DNA of 64,000 nt from Alligator mississippiensis (GCF_030867095.1 NC_081828.1:216659978-216723977), one strand, 5' to 3'; shown: positions 1 to 43,900, counted from the stretch's first letter. Made by a program: numbers and translations. Notes: a model not told the origin generated them from the sequence alone.

Positions 1-30857
<30,857 letters not shown>

Positions 30858-31965
30858 GGGGCTGGATGGAGCTTGACCTGTCCTGGGCTGGGCTTCCTCA
30901 GGGCATTTCTGGGCAGAGGTATCCTGCATCAAGAGGCCTCTGAAACATGGAGGGAACGGAAAGACCCAGTCTCGTCACTGGCATTGGCTTGCGGTTGTCC
31001 GAGGAGCATGCTGAGAGCTCCACATCTCCAGCGCTTGGCTGTCCTGGGGGATCTCAGCCACTGGCTCTCAGGGCTGTGACAGGAGCACGGAGATCTCATG
31101 TAGGGAACGTGGCCTGGGGAACCCCTTTCCAAACCGGAGATCTACAACCGCTTGAAGCGATGCTTCTGGCCTTCCAAGGCGGGCTATGCAGAGGACACTC
31201 CAACACCCGCCAGTTCCCCGATTCTTTCCTGTGGAGCTTGAAGTCAGAAGTATTTGTATTATCCTTTTTTGGGGGTGGGGGATCTTTTTTCTTTTCCTAA
31301 AACACTGGAGCAACTGGAGGACGAGGATGGGAGGGCGACGGCACTGCCCCACTGCCTGTGCCCCCTGCGGGCCATCCGGGATCGCCGCTGTAGAAACCAG
31401 ATGGTGACCGCAGCTGCGTGAGCAGCCCTCCTCTTTGGGTGGCCTTATCCAGAGCTTGTTGCACTACGTTACAGACCTTGTACCAAAGGTCCTTCGGGCA
31501 GGAGGCCAGTCTGCTTCAGAAAAGCTTTAATGTCTCGAGATACTGCTGAGAGCCTGTTTCCTTTCCCCCCAGAGGGAGCATATGTTGTGGGGAGGGCAGC
31601 GTTTGATAGGTAACAGGGAAATTCCTGCTTCTCTTGAACTCACCCCAGCATCCCAGATGTACATAAAACCCCCTTTGCTGGGGAAGAAGAGTGCCCCCCA
31701 TCCATTGGGGTCTTTCAGAAGATGGCTTGTGAGCTCTCTGGGGACCAAGGCAACAACACCCGGGGGCTCTGCTGACAGTGGGCTCACGGCACGAGGGCCC
31801 CAGCCAACTTTTTCTATACATTTTTATCTTTTTTTAAAAAAGCAAATAAACGGGTACAATCGCATCGTCTCCCGAGACTCTCGTATCTTCCACAGCCCGC
31901 GAGCGGGAGAGGCTCGTTGGATGACTTCATCAGCAATAAAACCCTGCCTTTCGTAAGCTTTGCCT
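30858..31965 (+). terminator. NBEAL2: NBEAL2 3' UTR with proximal poly(A) signals
   Basis: The sequence after the NBEAL2 stop has no coding potential. It carries two AATAAA hexamers, at 31845-31850 and 31935-31940, the first preceded by a T-rich stretch. These are the likely proximal cleavage signals, which would give a 3' UTR of about 1.0-1.1 kb. Cleavage positions themselves cannot be seen from sequence. Confidence 0.6.
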
Positions 31966-33771
31966 TCACCCTGCGGGTCCATTGCTGCGCGGGCTGCGGG
32001 CGAGCTGGCTGCGTTTGTCTCTTGGTTGCACTTTGGATACCTCTGCTTGTCAGGGCAGATGGAAGAGGATTGTTTTTGGACAGTTGAGAGGGGCCGGCGC
32101 TGTGCGACAAAGGGTGGCATGGGCATGGGGACTTGTGGGTTTGCCTCTTCCAGCAAGATCAGCTGTCAGTGGGAACGGGCACGTCCCGCCTGCTTCTCCA
32201 GGGAGAAGGAGCCGTCTTCAGAGCAGGGTGTTTCCACAGGGTACCCTGGAGCCCCAAGGCAGGGTCTTTTCTAGCTTTAAAAGGGCTTGACTGAAGCCAA
32301 TGGCAGTGAACGTTAGCAGTGAAGATGTCAGGTAGCAGAAAGTTGTGACACTGAGTTTTTCCTTTGCGTTTCTCGCTCTTGTCTCAATATTGACCACGTC
32401 CAAAAGCTCCCTGTCTGTCTGTCTATTGGCCATCTCTCCATCCATCATTTTGCTCGTGCACCAGGTGATTTAACCCAGGAAGAGGTTTGGTTTTTGCAGC
32501 CAATTGACAACACTTGCCTGCTCTTACCCAACCCGTCCGAATCCCATATCCCCTGGTTGTCACAAGGTTTGGGAACAGGTCCCATTCTCTGCCTGATCAC
32601 CTTGCTGCACCAGAGGATTAAGGGCAAGGCGGGGAGTGAGATGGATATTTGGACTCGTTTGGAAGCAGTGGTTGGAGGCTATGGAGCATCTGTGCCGAGG
32701 GAGCCTTCTGGAAGTAACACCCTCATCCCCCTCCAGAGACACGTGGCAACTATGGGGAGCTCCGTTGGAAATGGAGAGCTCTGTGATCTCCATACCTGAT
32801 GTGTTACCCCCTTCCTGGAGCATGAGGCTACAGGTGGCTCAGAAAGGAAGGGAGTGGATCAGGCCTTGTAGGTGCCATCCCAGTAACCGAGCCAGGAAGA
32901 GATGCAGGTCTTCTTACCCAGCATCCTCCCGCCTTCAGTGACATAGCATCAAGACCACAGCCTGGAGGCGGGAGTGCTGTCTCCTCATGCCTGCACGTGC
33001 CTCCTAGACGTCACCAGGACACAGCGAAGGTCCTTGGAAAAGGGAGTGAGGCTGGGGGTGCAAAGAGCAGCACGTTGGAAAGGAGCGTCGAGTCTTCAGT
33101 GCAACTCTGATGAGCTCGCAAGCCGCTGCCCTCCATCCCACTGGCCGTGCACTTGGCTTTTATTAGTTGCAACATTGGGTTAATTAAAAACCATAGCCCC
33201 TTGTTTGATCTCGGCCTGCATCCTTCCTCCACAGGCTGTGTTGAACTGTAGCCGTTGTCTATCCTGAATGATTTGGACTTTCTCTTCCCTTCCTCGTCTT
33301 GACACCTCCTGACTACAAGCGGGGCGTCAGCTGCCTTGGATTCCTGCAGCAGTCTTCCAGGGGGCTGAGGGGAAAGGCACCGGGCACAGCGCGGCTCACA
33401 CTGCAGGGTACATCTGCTGCCAGCCCGGGACAGCCTGCAAAAGCTAACTTGCAAAGCCGAAGAGCAGAGACCCCTTTAAAAAGGGAACGTTTGGCTGGTC
33501 ACCCACCAAAGCTGGTTCCACGTGGACGAGGCGATCCCCACGGGTGGCTGGAGAGATCAGCTGCTGACAGTGGACCGTGCCTCGCTTCTTGTCTTTTATT
33601 TTTACCATTTTAAGAGGAGAAACAGGGTCAGGCAGGAAGCTGAAAGTGTCCCCAGCATCCCTCCCGGGGCGGAGATAACAGCTGGAACCACACCAAGTGC
33701 AATATTTGCATCTCGTTGAGAAAAATGTTTTTTGTTAAGTGCGTGTTCTGTATCGCGGTTTGTATGTATGT

Positions 33772-33772
33772 A

Positions 33773-33804
<32 letters not shown>

Positions 33805-33817
33805 TATATATATATAT
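33772..33817. repeat. (AT)n microsatellite
   Basis: About 45 bases of near-perfect TA repeat are interrupted once by CAG. It lies in the presumed extended 3' UTR of NBEAL2 or in intergenic DNA. Confidence 0.95.
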
Positions 33818-34981
33818 AGTTTTTTGTAACTTTTTTGAATGATGATGTACATGTAAAGATTTCTACCTTCTTTTTTCCTCCTTAAAAAAAGAAAAAAAAG
33901 GGATTTTAAGTGATAGGAGCTTCCCTAAACACTGCTGACTTTTATAGAGTAGGGAGTAAGAGGTCAGCCTCAGCGTGGATTTGTCCTTCATCCTTCTGAG
34001 ATCGGCGTGGGTCAAGGGAAGCTCAGCTGGGCTTTCCTGACTTGTCTTCTGAAGATACTTGAATTCACTGGGTACCTGCTGTGTCCTCCTACCTGAAGTC
34101 ATTGGGTTTCTTTTCCCTTTGCCCTCTTTTCATTTTGCTTTTACCTCCTCTGGTTGTACAGAGTCAAGATGCAGTTTCCTGAGTTTGTATCTCCTTCTCA
34201 TTTCTCCTGTCCTTTGCTAGCAGGAGTGATTGGGCCGTAGCTGTGAAATGCCTTAGTGTGGGGGGTGGAGATACAGACTTCATTTCAGCCTTGGGTGTCG
34301 GGGTTACGGTGCCTGCTTTGGCATCCAGCCTGGCATTGGGGCAGCCTCCCTTGGGCACCCAAGCTGAGCAGAAACAGGGACTGTGCTTGATTCCTGGCTG
34401 TAACTGCGGGGGCAGGCGGTGGCCGTGGCCTTCCCCCACTTTTCTACCTCATGGGGACCAAATGGACCCACGTCCTTTGGGAAGCAGGGCCAATCGAGTG
34501 GGTCAAACAGAGCAGTCCTGGGTGGGCGAGTTGTCCCGGCTGCAGCTGCTTTGATCATAGCTCTTCTGCGCGTCCACTGTACCGCTGATCTCCAGCCCTT
34601 CTCAACCAGCCGGGGAGGAGGATGGCTTTGCTTTGGGCATTAACAAGCTCATGTCAAACTGTGACCCAGGTGGACCCGGGTGCCGGTCCTTTCTATATAT
34701 AAGCAGGACATGGTTCCCATGAGGACACCGGCAAAGCCTTCTTGAAGGAAGAGGTTGAAAGCCAGGACGTCCTGTTCCTGCCAAGGGAGAAGTAGCTCGC
34801 AGGGTTGGGCGGCTGGTGCATTTGCCTCGAGGAGACGGCGATGGGCTGGGTTTGCACTCACCTGCTGAGCCACCGGAGAGGGAGATGGGAGTGAGAGACA
34901 GGTCTCTGGGAGGTGACGTTAAGCGCATTTCTGGCACAGCTTTCTCTACAGGTTTTGTTTGGTTTGGTTTTCCAGAAGAAA

Positions 34982-35120
34982 AAATAAAGTTAAGCACAAT
35001 CCAGTCCACACTTATATGCCTTAAACAGGTTGGCCTTATTCTCTGTTGGGCTCAGTCGCCTGGTTTGCAAGCGATGTACAGCCCCTGTGATCTCCAATAA
35101 ACTTTGTGAAGGAATAAATG
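34982..35120 (+). terminator. Distal poly(A) signal cluster
   Basis: AATAAA occurs at 34982-34987, at about 35095-35100 and again about 15 bases further on, followed by a T-rich stretch, which is the layout of a vertebrate cleavage site on the + strand. No coding exon precedes it after 30857. It may end an extended NBEAL2 3' UTR of about 4.2 kb or a separate non-coding transcript. The 32000-34980 interval has no gene that I can recognise. Confidence 0.4.
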
Positions 35121-35294
35121 CCTCTCCGTGAATCGTCCTTTGTTTTATTACATGTCCCCACCCTGGGACTGAGTTCCCACGGTGCTAGGGGTTGCACGGA
35201 CGCAGCAACGAGACAGGTCCTGCCCCAGAGAGGTGACAGGTAACTCGGTTTGTGCACAGTCTAGCCTGGTCCGCACAGCACGTTAGGTGGCACT

Positions 35295-35650
35295 TAGGTT
35301 CGATGATGGAAGCTAGAAAATTTGTCTCCCTTCAGTCTTCTCTCCTCCAAACTAAATATCCCGAGCTCTTTCACCTTGTCCTCATAGGTCCTGTCTCCTG
35401 GGCCCCGGATCATTCTCGTTGCTCTGCGCTGGACTCTTTCCAAACTGTTCACATCCCCCTTGAAGGGCAGGGCCCAAAACGACACCGAACTCCCCAGTGC
35501 TGAATAGAGGGGAAGAATCACGTCCCTCGACTTCAAATGACACTGCTGTTGATCCAACCCAGGCTTTTTTTTGCAGCAGGAGCACTGTTGGCTCATGTTC
35601 AGCTTAGGGTCCAAAGTCAGATCCTTCCCAGGCTGTATTTGTGCATGCAG
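35295..35650 (-). repeat. CR1 LINE ORF2 3' fragment
   Basis: The minus strand encodes [19 protein letters not shown] and YEDKVKELGIFSLEERRLKG, the C-terminal end of CR1 ORF2. It lies between the distal poly(A) cluster and D-serine dehydratase. Confidence 0.85.
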
Positions 35651-35948
35651 TTATTCTGTCCCGAGTGCAGGATTCGGCACGTGGGCTGAGAGCTGGAAGG
35701 CCAGGAGCACTTTTGGAAACCTAGAAGCACATTGAGTTTACACCTCCCAGAGGGAAAATTGAATGCAAAGCTGCTACGTTTCCTCGTTTGAAAGGTCTGC
35801 CCATGCCTTGCACTTACCGAAGCAAGTCGTTGCCTGCAAAAGCTTGCACCTCTCTGAGCCGGTTTGTCTCTGAGGTGCCCCCTGCTCTGCCATGTGCTTG
35901 CACTTCTCCGCTGCATCAAGTGTACACCACGGTGGCGGGAGCTGGCCT

Positions 35949-36025
35949 CTTGCCTAAAGGGTTAAGAAAGTCTCCCACTTCTAGATCTGGAAAGTCGTGA
36001 GTTCGAGTCCTACAAGTGGTGCCAC
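35949..36025 (+). repeat. tRNA-like SINE remnant
   Basis: A B-box-like GAGTTCGAGTCC at 35999-36010 is preceded about 45 bases earlier by a weak A-box-like TTGCCTAAAGGG. The acceptor stem does not pair, so this is not a working tRNA gene. A tRNA-derived SINE remnant is the simplest reading. Confidence 0.35.
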
Positions 36026-36973
36026 CAGGGATTGGTTTTTCAGGTGCAAGGGAAGCAGCTCGCAGCGCTGCTGCTGCGTGAGCCCCTGATTAAGTGCAGA
36101 GGCACCGGGCTCTCGCCTGTCTGTGCAAGCTAAATTTCACCTTCTAGCAAACCTCGGGGACCAGAGAGCTCCCCCCGTCTCCGTTCCTTCCTGCCTTTCT
36201 TCCTCCTTGGTGCCTGCACAGGATATACTTGTGCTTGCAGGCTGGATCAGGCCTCATTGGGGCAACTGGCCATCTGCGGGCACACCTCCAGGCCTGGCAC
36301 GGCTCCCAGCACGGAGCTCGCTAACGAAGCCAGGCATTCACCAGCGTCTCCCCTCGCACGGCCTCAGCTCTGACCCTGGTCCTTGGCTGGCCCAGCTGCT
36401 GCGTGCCCATCCCAATCACATGCACCAATGGCAGCACCAGGGACGGCTCCAGCCCCGACTTTTCCCTGCCAGGAGGGCTGAGCCGGCCATGCCGGAGGAG
36501 GTACTGCGTGGGGGCTCTGGGCTAGGCAGGCGGCGGGGGAGCCCTGCTGCTTTCGGGGCTGCCTCGGGCTTCCCTTCAGCAAAGCTGCCTGTTTTACCGA
36601 CCTTTTCCAGGGGGACCTGGTGCATTCGCAGGCCGGAGTCCAGACCACACGACCTGTCCAAGCTGCGTACGGAGCCACCCCAGGATCCCACTGCAGGTCT
36701 GGGAGCTCCTGCCCCGGGCCAGCTGGCCCTTACCTGCCCCAGGAGATAGGGAAACTGAGGCAGGGGCTGAGCCCGCATGGGCACATCCAGCCTGGCCCTT
36801 CCTACATGACACAGCCCGGTGCAGGAATAACGGGGTCTCTGCGGGCCGAATGACCCAGCGGGTGGGAGTAATGGGTCTGTGGGCAGCTTCCCAGGGGCCA
36901 TGGGGTGCGGGTGATCCCCCCTTCCTCACCCCTTGCCCGGCACCCCGTGTTCCCCCGCAGCCGCGGCAGTGCC

Positions 36974-37946
36974 ATGTGGGTGGGCCGGCGCGTGGCGGAG
37001 CTGCCGACCCCAGCCTTCGTGGTGGACGAGGCGGTGGCGAGGAGGAACGCGGAGCGGATGCTGCAGCGCTGCAGAGCGCTGGGCTTGCGCCTCCGGCCTC
37101 ACATGAAGACCCACAAGACGCTGTGAGTGCCCCGAGCACCCTCGCCCCTGCTCCGGGGTCCACGTCTGCTCCCCGCGCCCTCACACCGTGCCGCCCGTGC
37201 CCCTTGCAGGGAGGGCGGGGAGCTGATGACGGGCGGCACGCGCCGGGGCATCGTGGTGTCCACGCTGGCCGAAGCCCGGTTCTTCGCCGCGGGCGGCTTC
37301 GACGACATCCTCTACGCCTACCCACTGCCTTTCGACAAGCTGGAGGAGTGCGCGGTGCTGGCCCAGCGCCTGGAGGCCTTCCAGGTCCTGGTAGACAGCC
37401 GGGACGCCCTGGCACAGCTGAGGCGGAGGCGGCTGGCTCGCGGCGTGCGCTGGCTGGTGTGGATGAAGCTGGACTGCGGGAACGGCCGAGGTACGAGCTC
37501 GTGGCGGGGACCGGCATGCACCAGGTCCGAACCGCTGCATTGCCCACTATGGCTAGGAGCAGGCACAGGTTGGGCAAGGGGGATGTGCCCATGCCTCACC
37601 CCCCGACCCCAGTCTGGTGCGGGAGCAAAATCCCCTCCTGATCCCAAAAGGGCTGGCAGTGATGGGAGAGGCAAGACCCTCCAGGCAGCAGCCACAGGGT
37701 TTCCAGCCATCCCGCTTGCCGGCACCCCGTGCCCTGATGCCCCTCTCTGTCCCTTGCAGCCGGCCTGCGGCACACGGACCCCGGCGCCCTGGAGCTGGCC
37801 CGGGCGATTGCGCAGGAAGCCCCGGAGGAGGTGGCGCTGGCTGGCATCTACGCACACTGCGGCAACACCTACGGCTGCAGCGGCGTGCCGGAGATCCAGG
37901 CTGTGGCCCAGGCAACCACCGCCGCCACGCTGGAGTTCATGGGCAC
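36974..37946 (+). CDS. DSD: D-serine dehydratase exons 1-3
   Basis: Exons 36974-37122 (phase 0 to 2, donor GTGAGT), 37210-37490 (donor GTACGA) and 37760-37946 (donor GTGAGT) encode the first 205 residues and one split Thr codon. They carry the PLP lysine and most of the TIM-barrel half. Introns 1 and 2 are only 87 and 269 bp. The region is CpG-rich. Confidence 0.93.
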
Positions 37947-40900
37947 GTGAGTGGTACCGCGCCGGCGCCTTCGTAGGCTTGCTCTGATGAAAGCCGCCCA
38001 ATTTGCAGCCGGCTTGCCTGCATCCGAGCACCAATGGAGCCAAGCAGGCCCAGGTTTCTTCCCTCGTTTATCAGCCGCTGCTATGTCTGGACCTTGCCCT
38101 TCAAAGCAGCAGGGTCAGGCAGGGAGGGCCAAGCTCCCTGGAGACGTCCCTAGGGCAAGGATTCGTCACAGAGCTAACTTGCCTCTTACCCCACTTTTAC
38201 CCCAACCCTGCACAGGCCAGGATTGGAGATGGGGGGTGGAGGGGATGCTTTGAGCCTGAGCGAATTTAGCAGGGGGTAGGGGTGGAAGCCAGGGATGGGA
38301 CCGGCAGAAATCCCGTGGGCACTAATGGTCCTCCAGTGCCTTCCCACAACTCCCCACCCCGACGAGCAAAGAAGTTGTGCACCTCGGTACAAAGAGCCAG
38401 GGGGAAATGGCCCCGCCACTGTACGAGGGGCACACCACTTGCTGGACAGGCTCCCTGAAGATGGAGGGGAAAAGTCAGGTGCAGCCTTTAGGGGACTGAA
38501 AGGACCCATCTGCTCTGCTACAGACTCCCCGTGCAACCCCGGGCACCTCCCTTAGCCTCTCCAGGCCTCCTGCCCTGCTCCCTTCCAGCGTGTCGGGCAC
38601 CTAAGAAGAGCTGAGTGGACCGTTGTCACCCTGAGACCATCCGCTCGGCTCCCAGGGGTCCTCAAAGTGGGGCTGGCTGAATGCAGAAGGCCCCGAGGCC
38701 TCTTCTTGTAACCCGCCCCCCACGGCCCAGCTCCAAGTCGCATTTAACTTGTCCTCTCCCCATGCTCGTGCTGCCCCTTCGGCGAGCACCAGAGGCCGCT
38801 GAGAGCCCGGCGTCGGAGCGGCGTCCCGTTCCCGCCGGCTCCGCGCAGGGATGTTTCCCGCGGAGGGTTCTGGGGATGGTAAATTAGTTGCAGGCAGGAA
38901 GTGGCAAGTAGCGGAGGGGCGGGAGGGGCAGAGCCGCACATTCCTGGACTGCACGCAGCCTTTAATCATCCAAATGCGAAGCAGAGGAGCAGGCCGCCGA
39001 GAAAACGTGGCAAAGCACAGCAGCGAGATGTGGCTCGCGGCCGTCGGCCCACGGCTCCCAGGCCTTCAATGTGCCCGAGGGGCAGGCCGGCCGGCCAGCT
39101 TGGGGCTGAGGTGGGGGGCAGTGTCTCCCTGGGGGCCCTCACGGCTCACCCAGCACCCTCGGGGCCATTGTAGGAGGCAGCCGAGGCGCTGCAAACCACC
39201 GGGATCGCAGTGGCCTTGCACCGCGCTGGGATGCAGGAGAAGCAGGCGCCGATCCTGGCACTGCCACTGACCCCTGCAGTGACCTTGGGCATGTTTCTTA
39301 GCACAGCCCCCCAGGGCGATTGCATTGGGCAAGAGCCTTGGCTCCACTCCACTCCGCTGGGGGATGTTCGGGGTGTTGTCCGGATGGCTCTTGTTCTCCA
39401 CTAGAGAGGGCAGCGCCGGGACAAGGCAGGGCCTAGGATGCAGTCAGCGCAGTGATTTGGGGCTTTCCCTTTATGGACAATGCACTCGGCAGCTAAGGGG
39501 GGCCCGAGGGTGTCTATCCCTTCGCCCATCTCGGCCCCCGCTCCTCCGTGGGGCTCACGCAGCCCCTGCAAGGGGACGGGGAGCCGGCCGCCCCCCACCC
39601 CCTCCCCTGGAAGGACTCGGCTTGAGATGGACTCCCGCGCCGCATCTGTCCCCGATTAGCAGGGCTCGGTGACCTCATCGCCTGCCAGGAATCCCTTATA
39701 AAGCAGGGACTGTTTACATCTCCGGCGCGGTGTTTAAAGCCCCGGCTGACTCAGAAGGGCAGCGAGCGGGGGCCAAGCGGAGCAGGGGTTGCATGCCAGG
39801 ACCGGGGCGGGGGATGCTCCTTCCCTGGTGCTCCTGGGGGGACGGGTGCTTGGGGCATGGGAAGAGCCTCCCCTGGCACCTGCCAGCTGGGGACCCTCCT
39901 GCCTGGGGGATAGCTGGGGTTCAGCTCGGCCACTGCTTTGCTCAAGCGACATCCCCGGGTATGTCCGTGCACCATTACCCCCCCAAGGTCGTGCAGGGAA
40001 GTCTCCGCTAGCCCCCATCCCCGCCCAGAGCATCTTGCAGGCTGGGCCGAGAGCGGGGAGACCCTCCGCGCCCCACAACGCCCCTGCCCGGCCCTTTGGC
40101 AGCGGGAGAGCATCCCTTGACCAAACCCCCAGAGTGCCTTGCAGCGGTCATTTGCAGCCGGCGTTGAGGCCAGGGCGATGAATCAGGCCAGGGTCGAGCG
40201 AGGCCGCGGGGGCCGAGGCTAAACCGCCGCTGTGCTCCAGCGGTTGCTGATGGCAGGCGATGCCCGGGCAGGTTATGGCACCCGGCAGGTTTATCTTGGC
40301 CCCCGGGCCCGTGCTGTCATGCGGGTTGGAAGGGGCCGCGTGCTTGGAGCTGAACCACGCCAGCGCTGGGAGCTGCCAGCGGGCCCGGCTTCCCGCCCCG
40401 CTCCCTCCCCGGCCGGCCCACGCTCGGCTCCGCCGAGGCTGCGAGGCTTGTTCGGGGCAGACGCTTGGAAAGGCATCAGCTCCTCCGCGCGTGTGCAAGC
40501 ATGGGAGGGCACCGCGGCGAACCCAGAAGCGGTGCCGGCAGGGCCAGGGGGTCGGGAGGAAACTTCGGGTCCCCGGGATAGGGGTGCCAAGTTCTTGTCC
40601 AGTGCCTCGGCGTAGGGGTCCGAGAGCTCTCCTTCGACCCAGCTCGGGGGGTCTCGTACCCAGCCCGTTGGATCGGGACCATCTCGGGTGCCAAGTACCA
40701 GGCTGGCTCTGGCTGGGCATGCAGGCAACAGGTCAACCCCCGCGCCCCCAGCCCTGCCCGGGTCTGGAGCCATGTGCCTCCGGGCAGGCTTAGCTCCTGA
40801 GAGCTATTTGCAGAGCAGAGCTGCTCTCCGGTGCCTGCGTGTGGGCTCGTGGGCCGGGGAGACAAGCGATCCCTGCAGCCCCCTCAATTATCGCCACCCT

Positions 40901-43900
40901 CCGCACCGAAGCAACCGTGCGATGGGGTCAGAGCTGCCCGGGGGACCGGCCCCGTTGCATCCTCGCCGGGGTCAGGGCAGGTTGCGCTCCGCAGAGGTCC
41001 ATCTGCGTCCCTCGACGGCCGGGGCAAGCAGCTCCGAGCCGTCCAGCCCTACTCCCGGGCTATGGGGGTGTTGGTATGTGCTTCGGCTTAGCGCTCTCGG
41101 GCCAGCAAAGCACTTAATCCTGGGCTTACCAGCCTGCCTCTGCCCCCAGCGAAGCCTGTCACTGGGCCCGTGTTGACTTCAATGGCAGCGGGATCAGAGC
41201 CTAAGTGCTTTGCTGGACCGGTGCCACGGCGCGAGGCGGGGACCCTGCGTGGCGCCTTCAGCAGTTGGCGCAGGCTCGGGGCTCGGGGCCGGACCCCTGT
41301 CCTGGGGGTGCCAGGCATCGGCTGTGCCCTCATCTCCCGTGGCATGTTGTGGCTTCCTTGGTATTGCTCGTGTTGTCCCTTGTGGCTGTGTGGGAGGATT
41401 TGGGGGAAGCCCTCGGTAAATGGTTACCTGCAAACACAGGACGGGACCCCGTCAGTCCTGTGTCCTATGCCACGAGGGAGAGAATCGATGCCCACCACCC
41501 ATCACGTTAGGGTACTGTCCCTGAGCGTGGTTCAGTGGCTCCAGTGCCTATTGCATTGCTCACGCTGAGGCATGCCAAGCTGCATCCGACTGCAACTGCA
41601 CATGCAGCAATCTCTCCTCTTGCCCCCGCGTTGCAACCGGACCGAGCAGCAATTTGATGCTGCAGAGAAAAGCCGCCCGCATTTTGGGGCCACAGGCGAC
41701 GGGAATGCAAAGAACAGGGTGGAATCAGAGCAGCAATGTCCCCGCTCCTGTAATAAGTGCCGTAGGACCATGACACCACCGCTACTCATGCTCACAGCTA
41801 ACTTGGGCACCCGTCTATAGTGTACGAATAAGTCCAGCCATCGCCCGTGCCAGGAGATTTCGGTGATGAAGGTGTTGCTTTGATGCCATCCCGACTCTTC
41901 TGTGCAGATTCAGCGGCTTTTCTGCTAATGCTAGCCTCGGTTTTCCTCGGCATGGGAGAAGGATGGCATGGCACTAAGATGTCCTTGCTAGGAGCACTGC
42001 GTGCCATGCAGGGGACCGGTGGCAGTGGGAGGGAGTCTGCAGGCTGCATCCCCTGGCGTGAGGCGGGCGTGCAGCTCTCCCGTCCCTCTCGCACATGTGT
42101 GTGGCATGCGGGTGCCGGCATTATCTTAGATCAGTCCTGCTTGGTTTAGCTTGAGTTCGAGGCCAAACCCACACTCTGCTCAGGGCTTCAGCCTCGGTGG
42201 TAAGCCACGTCCTGGGCGGTCCCGTGCCAATCACCGCTGTGTAATCAGAGCGCGTGCATGCCCCTCGCCCCGGCTTCACCCTGCTGGGGTGGCAGCAGCC
42301 TTAGTCTGGCAGGGGCTGCCATGGTCTCAGGCTGCACGGAGCTTGCGGGGCCAAGTTCAGCTTTGGTGTAACACCGCCGACTTCAGCAAAGGAGCAGTTC
42401 CCGTCCGGCTGGGCTGGGGAGCCGGGCGTTGAAGCCCGGTTGCAGCAAGGTTCCCCTCGGTTAAAGCCCTGGCTGAATACAATCCTTCTCTGTGGGTTTG
42501 CTCATCCACTTCTGTCCTGATTAGCCCGGGATGATGCCCATCCGTGGCAAAGACCATCTGAGGCCACGTCCCCATCGGACTCCAGGAGCTAGCTCCATTT
42601 CTCCTGCAAGCGGAAAGCTAAAGGCCATCGTGCTGCAGTCGTGCAATTGGTGTCCACACTAGCAGCAGCTGCCCCAGGGGCTGAAACCATTGCATGGCCA
42701 AGGGGGAAATTGGCTTTGGAGTTAAAAAATCACCAAGAGGCACAGATCCCATAAACCAGTGTCACGTCCTGGCACCAGACCCTTTCCACCCAGCTCACGG
42801 CCCTGGAAACATGTCCCCCTCCGTCCTTGCTAAGCCACAGAAAGCAGGGAGCCGGAAAGGGACCCGTGCACCTTCTGCACCGAGTGGTCGGCAGGGTGCC
42901 ATAGTATAGTGTGATCCAGTATTATTTGAACTGGAAAATTCATCTAAATTTAAGCTGCCGGCCACATCACCAGTGCCAGGACTGCCCAGGCCTGCTCGGA
43001 TGGATGGAGCACGTGCAAAGCATGCACGTGGACAGTGCTGTGCAAAGCAGAAGGGCTGCAAAAGCCAGCTCCTCCCTCTCTGGCAGAGATTCCCCATTGA
43101 AGCGAATGGCACTAAGGCAGTTTCCACCCCTCCAGTGGATCTGTCTCTGCTCTGTGCCTCAGTTTCCCCCTCTGCAGGCAGCACAATGGTGCCTTTTTAG
43201 CAAAGTCGCATGCTATTTCTCAAGCAGGGCTTTAATATTGCACTGCTGCCACTGAGGGCAGAGGCTGGGATCCCTTTCTGCTCCCTGGAGGAGGTATGAG
43301 CCATAGAGACCGAGGCAGAAGATCCCGCCTTTGCAGCCTCAGGTGCAGTCGGTAGCACCCCGCAGGCTGTGCACTGCACCGCGGGTAGTCCAGGTACGCC
43401 ACGGCCTCCTCCTCGGGCTTGCATCCAAGGTTGGATACGATTAGACCACACACAGCCGCTGACTCACTGTTACCGGACAATGTCTCATCTCCGAAGCTCG
43501 CGGGGAACCTCCGCAGATGGGATTCAGGCACTCGGGAGGCTCAGATTTGGCCTGCCTTTCAAAGCTGTGCTGCAAGTTTGGCCCGATTCAGCTAAAGCCA
43601 TCAGCGGGCACGGACCCGCGTCCTTCGCTCGGGAGAGCCGGGAGGAGTGTCGTGAGCTGTGCACCCAGGAGAGAGCTAGCCAGAAATCAGCTATGTCGGG
43701 GTAACGCTTGGCAAACCCTTTCCACCACAGACAAGGTCTCTGCCGGGCAGGTTTGCCGGTACAGCCCTGGCGAGATCCTTTGAGGGAGCAACGTCATGGG
43801 GTTTGCATTGCACTTGACATTGCAGCTGGAGCTTTGTTCGAGCCCGTCTCTGCCAGACCTGGAGACGGCCAGGATCCCACCCGCTCCCCAACCATCCTCC

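Noticed and set aside
35949-36025. Functional tRNA gene
   Set aside because: A B-box-like sequence is present, but the acceptor stem does not pair and the A box is weak.
36594-37592. 332-codon minus-strand open frame over D-serine dehydratase exons 1-2
   Set aside because: It is the antisense of real GC-rich coding exons and has an Arg/Pro/Ala-rich translation without homology that I recognise.
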